Source: Solirubrobacterales bacterium (GTDB taxonomy: Bacteria; Actinomycetota; Thermoleophilia; Solirubrobacterales; 70-9). Taken from it: a DNA stretch of 64,000 nucleotides. The notes below the pieces were generated by a model. The model worked only from the letters and a program-made list of their open reading frames with translations. It made no database searches and was not told the origin of the DNA. A program made the translations under genes and the position numbers. Position 1 is the stretch's first letter. Each line of letters starts with the position of its first letter. This document shows, piece after piece, positions 42,815 to 50,669 of the stretch. The stretch covers positions 1-64,000 of the forward strand of contig JAGQUT010000010.1 in the NCBI GenBank assembly GCA_020438355.1. Direction: 5' to 3'.

Positions 42815-44415
42815 ACCGGCATCACTCCGTGCTTCTTCCACGGTCGCTCGACATGCTTGTCCCTGGCCATCTTCAGGCCGCGGATCACCGTCTGACGGGT
42901 CTCACGTGGGTCGATGATGTCGTCGATCATCGCGTTGCCCGCAGCGATGTACGGGTCGATCTGCTGACGCACTGCGTTCAGCATCGCTTCCCTTGTGGCT
43001 TCGGGATCATCAGCGGCGTCGATTGCAGAGCGGCCGATGATGTTGACCGCGCCTTCCGCTCCCATGACCGAAATCTCGGCGCCGGGCCAGGCGACGATCA
43101 GGTCGGGCTCGTAGGCCCGGCCGCACATCACGTAGTAGCCGGCACCGTAGGCCTTGCGAACCAGAACGGTGATCTTCGGCACCGTCGCCCGGCTGACCGC
43201 GTAGAGCATCTTGGCGCCATGCCGGATGATGCCCTGCTGCTCGACCTTGGAGCCGACCAGGAATCCCGGCACGTCCTGGAGGAACAGCAGCGGAATGCTG
43301 AAGGCATCGCAGAGGTTGATGAACCTTGCCGCCTTGTCGGCCGAATCGACGTCGAGGACTCCACCCAGATGCTTCGGCTGGTTGGCCACGATTCCGACCG
43401 ACTGGCCTCCCATGCGGGCGAAACAGGTGATCAGCGACTTGGCGAACTTCGGCTTGATGTCGAAGTAGTCGCCGTCGTCGACGATCTCCTCGATCACGTC
43501 GTACATGTTGTACGGCGTTCGCGGTGACTCCGGGATGATCTCAAGCAGCTTGTCCGAGCCGCGATCCTCGGGGTCCGAGCATTCGAGCACGGGCGGCTTC
43601 TGCTCGCAGTTCGACGGGAAGTAACTGAGGTACTTCTTGACCGCCTCGATGCATTCCGGGTCATCCTTGACCTCGAGGTCACCCACGCCCGACTTGCGGC
43701 AGTGAACCTTGGCTCCGCCGAGATCTTCCATCTCGATTTCCTCACCGGTGACTGCCTTGACCAGATGCGGCCCGGCCAGCGCCATCGCTCCCTGCCCTAC
43801 CACCATGGGAACGAAGTCGGACAGGCCGGGGATGTAAGCGGTACCGGCGGCGCAGGGTCCCATCATCGCCGCAACCATCGGAACCACTCCCGACATCTGG
43901 ACTTCCTCACGGAACAGATGACCGGATCCGGCAAACAGCGAACCCGCTGCTTCCTGGATCCGGGCACCGGCGGAGTCAAGCAGCCAGACCAGTGGCATCC
44001 GCTTCTGCAGCGCCATCTCCCTGATCCTGGTCACCTTGATCTCGCCGGTCTGGCCCATCGAACCGGCCATCACCGTGAAGTCATATGCGACGACCGCCAC
44101 CGGGCGGCCATCGACGTCTCCCCAGCCGGTCACGACGCCGTCGGCCGGGGCTTCCTTGCTCTGCATCGCAGGCTGCGAGTAATGCGGACGCCCGTGAATG
44201 CCGATCTCGTTGAACGTGCCCTCGTCTACCAGGAGGTCAATCCGTTCGCGCGCGGTCAGTTTGCCGCGGGCGTGCTGGGCCTCGATCTTCTTGAGGCCAC
44301 CTCCGAGCCTTGCCTTGCCCCGGCGTTCATGGAGCTGTTCGGTGAGCGCGGTCAGAGGCGCGGTGCCGGGCAGCAGGTTCTGCGGAGCCTCGGCCCCGTT
44401 CTCGTTCTCGCTCAT
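42811..44415 (-). CDS. Acyl-CoA carboxylase carboxyltransferase (beta) subunit
   Basis: A 534-aa crotonase-fold carboxyltransferase. LLDSAGARIQEAAGSLFAG and MMGPCAAGTAYIPGLSDF form the N-half CoA/biotin site; GFLVGSKVEQQGIIRHGAK and KAYGAGYYVMCGRAYEP the C-half oxyanion sites. The ALAGPHLVKAVTGEEIEMEDLGGA block recalls methylcrotonyl-CoA carboxylase, while other parts look propionyl/acetyl-type; substrate is open. Its ATG overlaps the crotonase stop by 1 nt. No biotin carboxylase subunit is in the window. Confidence 0.88.
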   Translation of the reverse strand: MSENENGAEAPQNLLPGTAPLTALTEQLHERRGKARLGGGLKKIEAQHARGKLTARERIDLLVDEGTFNEIGIHGRPHYSQPAMQSKEAPADGVVTGWGDVDGRPVAVVAYDFTVMAGSMGQTGEIKVTRIREMALQKRMPLVWLLDSAGARIQEAAGSLFAGSGHLFREEVQMSGVVPMVAAMMGPCAAGTAYIPGLSDFVPMVVGQGAMALAGPHLVKAVTGEEIEMEDLGGAKVHCRKSGVGDLEVKDDPECIEAVKKYLSYFPSNCEQKPPVLECSDPEDRGSDKLLEIIPESPRTPYNMYDVIEEIVDDGDYFDIKPKFAKSLITCFARMGGQSVGIVANQPKHLGGVLDVDSADKAARFINLCDAFSIPLLFLQDVPGFLVGSKVEQQGIIRHGAKMLYAVSRATVPKITVLVRKAYGAGYYVMCGRAYEPDLIVAWPGAEISVMGAEGAVNIIGRSAIDAADDPEATREAMLNAVRQQIDPYIAAGNAMIDDIIDPRETRQTVIRGLKMARDKHVERPWKKHGVMPV

Positions 44416-45212
44416 CAGCGTCCCTTCCATTCAGGCTCGCGTTTTTCGAAGAAGGCCTTCACGCCCTCGATCGCGTCTTCGCTGGAAAGCTCGATCGCGA
44501 GCTGTGAGCGGAGGTAGTCGAGGGCGGCGGCCAGGTCCATGTCCATCTGACGCCACATCGCGTCCTTGCCCAGCTTCATCACCAGCGGCGACTTCGAAGC
44601 CAGCATCCGGGTCCAGTCATCGAGCACCATGTCGAATTCCTTGCCCTTCGCAACGTGGTTGACGATGCCGGCTTCCTTCGCTTCGGTCGCGCTCATGCGA
44701 CCACCGAGCAGCAGCATCTCGTTCGCCTTCTTGCGGGGAACGTTGCGGTAGATCAGCGCCATGATCATGAACGGGAAGAGGCCGACGTTGATCTCGGGGG
44801 TGCCGAAGGTTGCCTTCTCGCTCGAGAGGATCAGGTCACAGGCAAGGGCGAGCCCAAGCGAACCGGCAAGCACGTGACCGCGGGCGGCGACGATCGAAGG
44901 CTTGCCGAGCTGGCCCAGAAGCTTGAATGCCTCGACGAAGTTTTCCGCCCCCTCGAACTTCTGGACGGCGTTGGCGTCACCGCCGAAGGCAGCGAGGTTG
45001 CCACCGGCCGAAAAGACCTTTTCATGTGAGGAAGCGAGAACGACGACTCTTACCGCTTCGTCGGTCCGGGCCTGGTGAAGGGCCTGGATCAGTTCGCTCA
45101 GCAGCTGGTCTGAGAGGGCATTTCGGGTCTCGGGATCGTCCAGCGTGATGGTCGCGACGTAGTCGGCGACCTCGTACCGGATCTTCTCGAAGGAAGGGCT
45201 GGCTTGGGTCAT
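44415..45212 (-). CDS. Enoyl-CoA hydratase/isomerase (crotonase) family protein with an altered active site
   Basis: A 265-aa crotonase-fold enzyme. The oxyanion loop FSAGGNLAAFGG and the second catalytic glutamate (E140 in TPEINVG) are present, but the first, in the usual GGGCELAMMCD block, is glycine here (G120 in AGSLGLALACD), and the IPGAGGTQ loop is replaced by LFPFMIM. Hydratase activity is thus uncertain; isomerase or another CoA reaction is possible. I chose ATG 45212; longer forms would run into the divergent promoter. First gene of the seven-gene minus-strand operon. Confidence 0.86.
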   Translation of the reverse strand: MTQASPSFEKIRYEVADYVATITLDDPETRNALSDQLLSELIQALHQARTDEAVRVVVLASSHEKVFSAGGNLAAFGGDANAVQKFEGAENFVEAFKLLGQLGKPSIVAARGHVLAGSLGLALACDLILSSEKATFGTPEINVGLFPFMIMALIYRNVPRKKANEMLLLGGRMSATEAKEAGIVNHVAKGKEFDMVLDDWTRMLASKSPLVMKLGKDAMWRQMDMDLAAALDYLRSQLAIELSSEDAIEGVKAFFEKREPEWKGR

Positions 45213-45242
45213 GGCGGCAAAGATACCAGCTAGTCGAGAGTA

Positions 45243-45264
45243 GAAAGTGTTACTGTCCACTTTC
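45243..45264. promoter_or_regulatory. Candidate operator between the acyl-CoA operon and the acyl-CoA dehydrogenase
   Basis: GAAAGTG (45243-45249) and CACTTTC (45258-45264) are perfect 7-bp inverted arms around TTACTGTC in the 121-bp divergent gap. A shared regulator, probably the local MerR protein, could bind here; this is inferred from position. Confidence 0.45.
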
Positions 45265-45333
45265 AGAATTTGTAGGAAAGGTGCCTGTCGGCTGTACGCC
45301 CGGGCACGGCGAGCAAATACCGAGGAGACACGC

Positions 45334-46536
45334 GTGGCCACCGATACCGTCATCAAGCCCGACTTCGAAGCAGCACAGAAGCACTTCATCTTCACCCAGG
45401 AGCACGAGGACCTCAGGGAGTCGATGGAGGACTGGGTCAAGAAGGAGCTCTACCCGCACCGCATGGAGTGGGAAAAGACCAAGTGGCCCGATTCGGCCAT
45501 CCAGCGCGCCGGCGAGCTCGGCTACCTGGGCCTCTGCTTCCCCGAGGAATACGGCGGACAGGGCGGCGACTACTACTACTCACTGGTCCGGGCCGAAGCA
45601 CTTTCCTACGCCGGCTCAGGTGGTCTCGGAATGGGCTTCGCCGTTCAGACCGACATGGTCCTCCCCCCGATCGAGATGCTCGGAACCGAAGAGCAGAAGC
45701 AGACCTACCTCAAGCCCGGCATCGAGGGCACCCGGATCGGCTGCCTCGGCATCACCGAGCCCGGAGCCGGTTCCGATGTCGCTGGCATCCGCACCACGGC
45801 GATTCTCGATGGTGACGAGTACGTGATCAACGGCTCCAAGACCTTCATCACCAACGCCGCCCGGGCCGACTTCATCGTCCTCGTGACGAAGACCGATCCG
45901 GACGCGGGCCACAACGGCATCACCCTGTTGCTGATCGACATCCGTGACGAAGAGGGCAACGAGCTGCCCGGCTTCTCCGTCGCCCAGAACCTCGAGAAGA
46001 TGGGCATGGAGGCTTCGGACACCTGCGAGATCGCCTTCGAGGACATGCGGGTCCCGGCGGACTCCGTACTCGGCGAGGTTGGCAAGGGCTTCTACCACAT
46101 CACCTGGGAGCTCCAGGGCGAGCGCCTGGTCGCCGCGGCTGGCTCGAATGCTGGTGCCGAGCGCCTGCTCGAGACCACCATCCAGTACGCCAAGGAGCGC
46201 GAGGCCTTCGGCCGGCCGATCGGCAAGTTCCAGACGATCCGCCACAAGATCGCCGCGATGGCGACAAAGATCGAGGCCAGCAAGCAGTTCACTTACACGG
46301 TGGCCTGGCGTTTCGCCAACGGTGAGTACCCGGTGCGGGAGATCTCGATGGCGAAACTGCTCTCCGCCCAGATGGCCTGCGAGGTCGCCGATGACGCGAT
46401 CCAGGTCCATGGTGGCTGGGGCTACATGAAGGAGTACGAGGTCGAGCGTCACTACCGCGACGTTCGTCTCAACCGGATCGGTGCCGGCACCGACGAAGTC
46501 ATGCTCGAAGTGATCGGTCGCTCCTACGGCCTCTAG
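45334..46536 (+). CDS. Acyl-CoA dehydrogenase, isovaleryl/long-chain type
   Basis: A 400-aa flavoprotein that introduces an alpha,beta double bond into an acyl-CoA. CLGITEPGAGSDVAG and NGSKTFITNA are the FAD/substrate signatures; GGWGYMKEYEVERHYRDVR is the C-terminal helix. The usual YEGT catalytic glutamate is absent (IGAGTDEV instead), while E263 in GERLVAAA matches the alternative catalytic position of isovaleryl-CoA and long-chain dehydrogenases. GTG start has GAGGAG 6 nt upstream. It is divergent from the acyl-CoA operon. Confidence 0.9.
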   Translation: MATDTVIKPDFEAAQKHFIFTQEHEDLRESMEDWVKKELYPHRMEWEKTKWPDSAIQRAGELGYLGLCFPEEYGGQGGDYYYSLVRAEALSYAGSGGLGMGFAVQTDMVLPPIEMLGTEEQKQTYLKPGIEGTRIGCLGITEPGAGSDVAGIRTTAILDGDEYVINGSKTFITNAARADFIVLVTKTDPDAGHNGITLLLIDIRDEEGNELPGFSVAQNLEKMGMEASDTCEIAFEDMRVPADSVLGEVGKGFYHITWELQGERLVAAAGSNAGAERLLETTIQYAKEREAFGRPIGKFQTIRHKIAAMATKIEASKQFTYTVAWRFANGEYPVREISMAKLLSAQMACEVADDAIQVHGGWGYMKEYEVERHYRDVRLNRIGAGTDEVMLEVIGRSYGL

Positions 46537-46557
46537 ACAACTGCCACGCCATTTTGG

Positions 46558-46592
46558 AAAGGCCCTTCACCCCGAGCGGGTGAGGGGCCTTT
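46558..46592 (+). terminator. Rho-independent terminator after the acyl-CoA dehydrogenase
   Basis: AAAGGCCCTTCACCC (46558-46572) pairs with GGGTGAGGGGCCTTT (46578-46592) over 15 bp (one G-U) with a 5-nt loop, followed by TCTTTTCT. Clear intrinsic terminator 21 nt past the stop codon. Confidence 0.9.
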
Positions 46593-46616
46593 TCTTTTCT
46601 CCCCTACCCTTCGCAC

Positions 46617-48083
46617 ATGGCAGCGGGAATCGAAGAGCTTGACGTCGTAATCGTCGGGGCCGGCATTTCCGGGATCTCGATGGCCCATCAGCTCGGCCTT
46701 GACCACCCCGGCCTGAGCTACGCGATCATCGAGAACCGCCAGCGGATCGGCGGTACATGGGATCTTTTCCGCTACCCCGGCATCCGGTCTGACTCCGGGA
46801 TGGGGACTTTCGCCTTCTCCTTTCGCCCCTGGACCGGAACCCGCCACTTCGGGACCGGGCAGGAAATCAGAAACTACCTCGAGGAGACCGCCGCCGAGTA
46901 CGGAATCGACCGTCACATCCGGTTCGAACAGAAGGTGACAGCCGCCGCCTGGGACAGCGAATCCGCGAGGTGGACCGTGACCATTCAGGCTTCCGGCGAG
47001 GGTGGCGACACCGGCGAGACAACGCAGATCCGTTCCCGCTTCCTTGTCGGCTGCACCGGCTACTACCGCTACGACCGTGGTTTCTCGCCTCGATTCGAGG
47101 GCGAAGAAGATTTCAAGGGTGACCTCTTCCACGCCCAGCAGTGGCCGGAAGACATGCCCGTCGAGGGTCGCAAGATCGTGATTGTCGGCAGCGGCGCCAC
47201 CGCAGTTACCGTGGTTCCGGCACTGGCTGAAGCCGGCGCGGAAGTCACCATGCTGCAGCGCTCGCCGAGCTACGTGGTGAGCGTCCCCAACTCAGGCGGC
47301 ATCGGGGACTGGATCAAACGCTTCTTCTCCCGCAAGCGGGCCGCCTGGCTGATCCGCTGGATGGGTGTCCTCACAGAGATAGCCCAGTTCAACCTCTCCC
47401 GGCGCTACCCGAACTTCTTCCGCCGGATGTTCATAAGCGGCGCTCGCAAGCAGTTGCCGGCCGGCTTCGAGAAGAGGCACCTCAACCCCGCATATGACCC
47501 CTGGGTCCAGCGCGTCTGCTTCGCCCCCGACGGCGATTACTACGAGGCGATCTCCTCCGGGCGGGCGAAGATAGAGACCGGAAACATCGAGCGCGTCTCA
47601 TCCGACCGGATTCATCTGCGGGAAGGTGGCGAGCTCGAAGCCGACGTCATCGTCAAGGCCACCGGGCTCGACATCCTGATCTTCGGGGAGATCGAGATGA
47701 CTGTAGATGGCGAACCCGTAGATCCGGCCGATCACCTGGTCTACAAGGGCGCGATGCTTTCCGGGGTGCCCAACTTCATCTTCGTGGTCGGCTACACGAA
47801 CGCCTCCTGGACGCTGAAGTCGGAGCTGATCGCACGTTTCGCGAGCCGCTTCATCTCCGAGGTCGAGGCCTCGGGCGCCGAGAGCGGCATGCCCGTGGCA
47901 CCTCCCGGGCCGATGAAGACCGTTCCCCTGCTGAACCTCGATTCGGGCTACATCAAGCGGGCACGATCCCGCCTTCCCCAGGCCGGGGACCGCTCGCCCT
48001 GGGTGCTTCACATGAACTATTTCTCCGACCGTCGCGAGTTGCTCCAGGCGGACCTTCATGACGGCGCGATCCGCTACTCGTAG
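46617..48083 (+). CDS. Flavin-containing monooxygenase, Baeyer-Villiger type
   Basis: A 488-aa FAD/NADPH monooxygenase. The FAD site VGAGISGISMAHQL is at about 13-26, a second Rossmann motif VGSGATAVTVVP at about 195, and FKGDLFHAQQW fits the Baeyer-Villiger fingerprint FxGxxxHxxxW exactly. It would insert oxygen next to a ketone or oxidise N/S heteroatoms. TACCCT lies 6 nt before the ATG with no Shine-Dalgarno (leaderless pattern). Substrate unknown. Confidence 0.87.
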   Translation: MAAGIEELDVVIVGAGISGISMAHQLGLDHPGLSYAIIENRQRIGGTWDLFRYPGIRSDSGMGTFAFSFRPWTGTRHFGTGQEIRNYLEETAAEYGIDRHIRFEQKVTAAAWDSESARWTVTIQASGEGGDTGETTQIRSRFLVGCTGYYRYDRGFSPRFEGEEDFKGDLFHAQQWPEDMPVEGRKIVIVGSGATAVTVVPALAEAGAEVTMLQRSPSYVVSVPNSGGIGDWIKRFFSRKRAAWLIRWMGVLTEIAQFNLSRRYPNFFRRMFISGARKQLPAGFEKRHLNPAYDPWVQRVCFAPDGDYYEAISSGRAKIETGNIERVSSDRIHLREGGELEADVIVKATGLDILIFGEIEMTVDGEPVDPADHLVYKGAMLSGVPNFIFVVGYTNASWTLKSELIARFASRFISEVEASGAESGMPVAPPGPMKTVPLLNLDSGYIKRARSRLPQAGDRSPWVLHMNYFSDRRELLQADLHDGAIRYS

Positions 48084-48092
48084 GATGCCTTC

Positions 48093-48587
48093 ATGAGAAA
48101 TCGCAGTCGCCGCCTGATGCTCGGACTCGCCGCCATCGCCCTCGTTGCCGTCGGCGGTGTCGGCGCCACCCTCGCCATTTCCGCGACCAGTGACCCACCC
48201 GCCCCGAAGTACAACTCGCTCGCCCGCGTGGTCAATCCGATCGGGGCCCCGGGCCGCGCACTGGGCCTCTCTCGCGTGGTGATCCAGCCCGGGGCGAAGA
48301 TCCCTCTTCACCTTCACCAGGGGACGCAGCTCGGCTACATCCAGTCCGGCACCCTGACCTACACGGTGGAGTCAGGCCAGGCGAAGGTGATGAGTGGACC
48401 CGGTGATGACGCGAAGCTTGTCCGGCTGATCAAGTCCGGTCAGACCGCGAGGATCAAGTCCGGTCAGTGGCTGATCGAACAGCCTTCTAACCACCACAGG
48501 GCGGCCAACAACGGAAGCGAACCGGTCGTGATCCTGCTCTCGAACCTTCTGCTGAAGGACGCAAAGCCTTCGAAGCTCCTGCCCTGA
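48093..48587 (+). CDS. Cupin-domain protein with N-terminal membrane anchor
   Basis: A 164-aa protein: a signal or anchor (about 8-31), then a cupin barrel with GAKIPLHLHQGTQLGYIQSGTLTYTV, whose two histidines and the later NHHRAAN could bind a metal. The role is open (dioxygenase, isomerase or ligand binder). It starts 9 bp after the monooxygenase stop with AGGA upstream, so the two may act together on an extracytoplasmic substrate. It converges on mscL, 2 bp apart. Confidence 0.8.
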   Translation: MRNRSRRLMLGLAAIALVAVGGVGATLAISATSDPPAPKYNSLARVVNPIGAPGRALGLSRVVIQPGAKIPLHLHQGTQLGYIQSGTLTYTVESGQAKVMSGPGDDAKLVRLIKSGQTARIKSGQWLIEQPSNHHRAANNGSEPVVILLSNLLLKDAKPSKLLP

Positions 48588-48589
48588 GG

Positions 48590-48988
48590 TCAGGCGACCG
48601 GAGTTACCTCGGCGGTGCAGTGTGCGCACCGGGTGGCCTTTACGGGTATCTCGGAAAGGCATTCGGGGCAGTCCCGGTGAGTGTCTTCCTCCAGACCCTT
48701 AAGGCGGTTGATCGGCACGACCACGAAGAAGTAGACGACCGCTGAGACCGAAAGAAACGCGATCAGCGCGTTGATGAAGTTGCCGTAAGTGAACTCGGAG
48801 CCGTTGATCGTGAACGACAACGCCGAGAAGTCCGGCTCGCCGAAGATCGCCGCCACGACCGGGGTCAACAGGTCGGCCACCATCGAGTTGACCAGGGCGG
48901 TGAATGCCGCGCCGATTACGACAGCCACCGCGAGGTCAATCACATTCCCCCGGCTGATGAACTCCTTGTACCCCTGAATCATCTTCAT
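48590..48988 (-). CDS. mscL: Large-conductance mechanosensitive channel MscL with a C-terminal zinc ribbon
   Basis: A 132-aa pentameric osmotic-release channel. The N-terminal EFISRGNVIDLAVAVVIGAAF is the TM1 signature; the pore glycine and TM2 (about 75-95) follow. In place of the usual charged tail, the C-terminus has CPECLSEIPVKATRCAHC, a CxxC-x11-CxxC zinc ribbon. Start ATG 48988 or ATG 48982. Confidence 0.92.
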   Translation of the reverse strand: MKMIQGYKEFISRGNVIDLAVAVVIGAAFTALVNSMVADLLTPVVAAIFGEPDFSALSFTINGSEFTYGNFINALIAFLSVSAVVYFFVVVPINRLKGLEEDTHRDCPECLSEIPVKATRCAHCTAEVTPVA

Positions 48989-49039
48989 GCCCGGCGAAAC
49001 TACCCGGCGGCCCCGACGTGAATCAGGGCCGCCGATACT

Positions 49040-49570
49040 TCAGCGGGGTCGGGCGGTGAAGGTGGTGGTTCCGGAGCAGATGAAGATCCTGGCTCCGTAG
49101 AGATCAGGGACCAGGAAGGAAAAGTTGAGGCTGAGCTTTCCCGACACGGCCTTTCCGTTTTTCCGAAGCCTCACCTCGTAGTTCTTGGTCGCCTTTATGC
49201 CCATGTTCATCGCGGCTGGCTGAAGGTCCTTGCTCTTCACCGTCTTCCCGACGCGAGCCGGCGCGGCAGGCTGGAAGAGCTCCCCGCCAGCCCTCGACGA
49301 GTAGTTGCCGGTGGTTTCCAGGCAAATGGTCGGGACCAGCGTCCTGATGCCTTTGGCAGCGTTTCCGGTGAGGTTGAAGGTCACTTGGTTACCGCCTTTG
49401 GTCTTGCCCTTGTAGGGCGTCGCTCCAGCGAAGTCGGCCGCGAACATGAACCAGGCCAGGAACAGCCCGGTAAAGACGATGAGCCCTGCCCTGAAACCGC
49501 CATCCGCCAGGCGAGCCCGTGGACGCGGGTTGATGACGGGATTGCGTTGCTCGGGTTTAGGGATGTTCAT
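49040..49570 (-). CDS. Secreted or membrane-anchored protein of unknown function
   Basis: A 176-aa protein with one hydrophobic segment (about 28-49) acting as signal or anchor, then an extracellular beta-rich region beginning ATPYKGKTKGG with a Cys pair (TICLETTG, FICSGTTT) that could form a disulfide. No catalytic motif. ATG 49570; longer in-frame forms would add sequence that does not look coding. Followed upstream by a 187-bp gap before the divergent SDR gene, which shows a TATAGT (49717-49722) that could be a -10 box. Confidence 0.6.
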   Translation of the reverse strand: MNIPKPEQRNPVINPRPRARLADGGFRAGLIVFTGLFLAWFMFAADFAGATPYKGKTKGGNQVTFNLTGNAAKGIRTLVPTICLETTGNYSSRAGGELFQPAAPARVGKTVKSKDLQPAAMNMGIKATKNYEVRLRKNGKAVSGKLSLNFSFLVPDLYGARIFICSGTTTFTARPR

Positions 49571-49757
49571 GGTGCGTGACCTCCGGTTTGCGGGATTGCT
49601 GATGGCAGCAGGTTCCAGAACGGCCCTTGCGGCGAGTTTGCGGGGACTTTGCGGACTCCCGCCGCGCCTGACACGATTCGTTGGGTACGACCGGGTGTGC
49701 CCCGCTCGATTGGCTCTATAGTGCGGCGCGCAACCAATCCAAGGAGTGTTTCTTTCG

Positions 49758-50591
49758 ATGGGACTACTTGAAGGCAAGAACGCGATCGTCACCGGCTCCG
49801 CCCGGGGCATCGGACGGGCTACTGCCGAACTTTTCGCCGCCCAGGGCGCCAGGGTTCTGATCAACGATCTCGACGCCGACGTCGCCGAGCAGACTGCGTC
49901 CGAAATCGACGGTGAGACCGCCGTCTTCGGTGGCGACCTGACCAAGGGCGACGCCTGCGACAAGCTCGTGGCGACCGCACAGGAAGCTTTCGGCTCGGTC
50001 GACATCGTGGTCAACAACGCCGGCTACACCTGGGACGGTGTCGCTCACAAGATGAGTGATGACCAGTTCCAGGCGATGCTCGACATCCACACGATCGTCC
50101 CGTTCCGGGTCGCTCGCGCCCTCGCCCCGGCATGGCGTGAAGCCGCCAAGGCCGAAGCAGCCGAAGGAAACGAGTACTTCCGCAAGCTGATCAACATCAG
50201 TTCGGTTTCCGGCACGATGGGTAACGCCGGTCAGGTCAACTACAGCGCCGCCAAGTCGGCCGTGGTCGGACTGACCAAGACGCTCGCCAAGGAGTGGGGC
50301 CAGTTCAAGATCAACGTGAACGCGGTTGCCTTCGGGTTCGTCGAGACCCGCCTCACCGCCGCCAAAGAAGGTGACGCCGAGACGATTACCGCCCCTGACG
50401 GCGAGGAAATCCAGCTCGGCATTCCCGAGCAGATGCGTGCGATGGCCTCGATGATCATTCCGCTCGGCCGTCCTGCATCGCCGGAGGAAGCTGCCGGTCC
50501 GGTCCTCTTCCTCGGCTCGAACCTCTCCGATTATGTTCACGGCCAGGTCCTGAACGTGACCGGCGGCCAGTTCGGCGGCATGTACACGTAA
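49758..50591 (+). CDS. Short-chain dehydrogenase/reductase (SDR)
   Basis: A 277-aa NAD(P)-dependent oxidoreductase. Cofactor motif TGSARGIGR, NNAG at the beta4 loop and the catalytic YSAAK with the serine of ISSVSG are intact; the PLGRPASPEEAAGPVLFLGS tail and VNVTGG-like end are typical of FabG-like enzymes. The aspartate after beta2 (INDLD) suggests NAD preference. AAGGAG lies 11 nt before ATG 49758. It has its own terminator. Substrate unknown. Confidence 0.88.
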   Translation: MGLLEGKNAIVTGSARGIGRATAELFAAQGARVLINDLDADVAEQTASEIDGETAVFGGDLTKGDACDKLVATAQEAFGSVDIVVNNAGYTWDGVAHKMSDDQFQAMLDIHTIVPFRVARALAPAWREAAKAEAAEGNEYFRKLINISSVSGTMGNAGQVNYSAAKSAVVGLTKTLAKEWGQFKINVNAVAFGFVETRLTAAKEGDAETITAPDGEEIQLGIPEQMRAMASMIIPLGRPASPEEAAGPVLFLGSNLSDYVHGQVLNVTGGQFGGMYT

Positions 50592-50617
50592 AGAAGTCGC
50601 CGCACTTCTTGAGCCCG

Positions 50618-50647
50618 AAAAGGGCCCCGGTTTCCCGGGGCCCTTTT
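50618..50647. terminator. Bidirectional intrinsic terminator between the SDR and M1 peptidase genes
   Basis: AAAAGGGCCCCGG (50618-50630) pairs with CCGGGGCCCTTTT (50635-50647) over 13 bp with a 4-nt loop, followed on the plus strand by CTTTGTTTCTTTTT. On the minus strand the stem also ends in TTTT, so it can serve both convergent genes. Confidence 0.9.
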
Positions 50648-50669
50648 CTTTGTTTCTTTTTGCTGCCCG

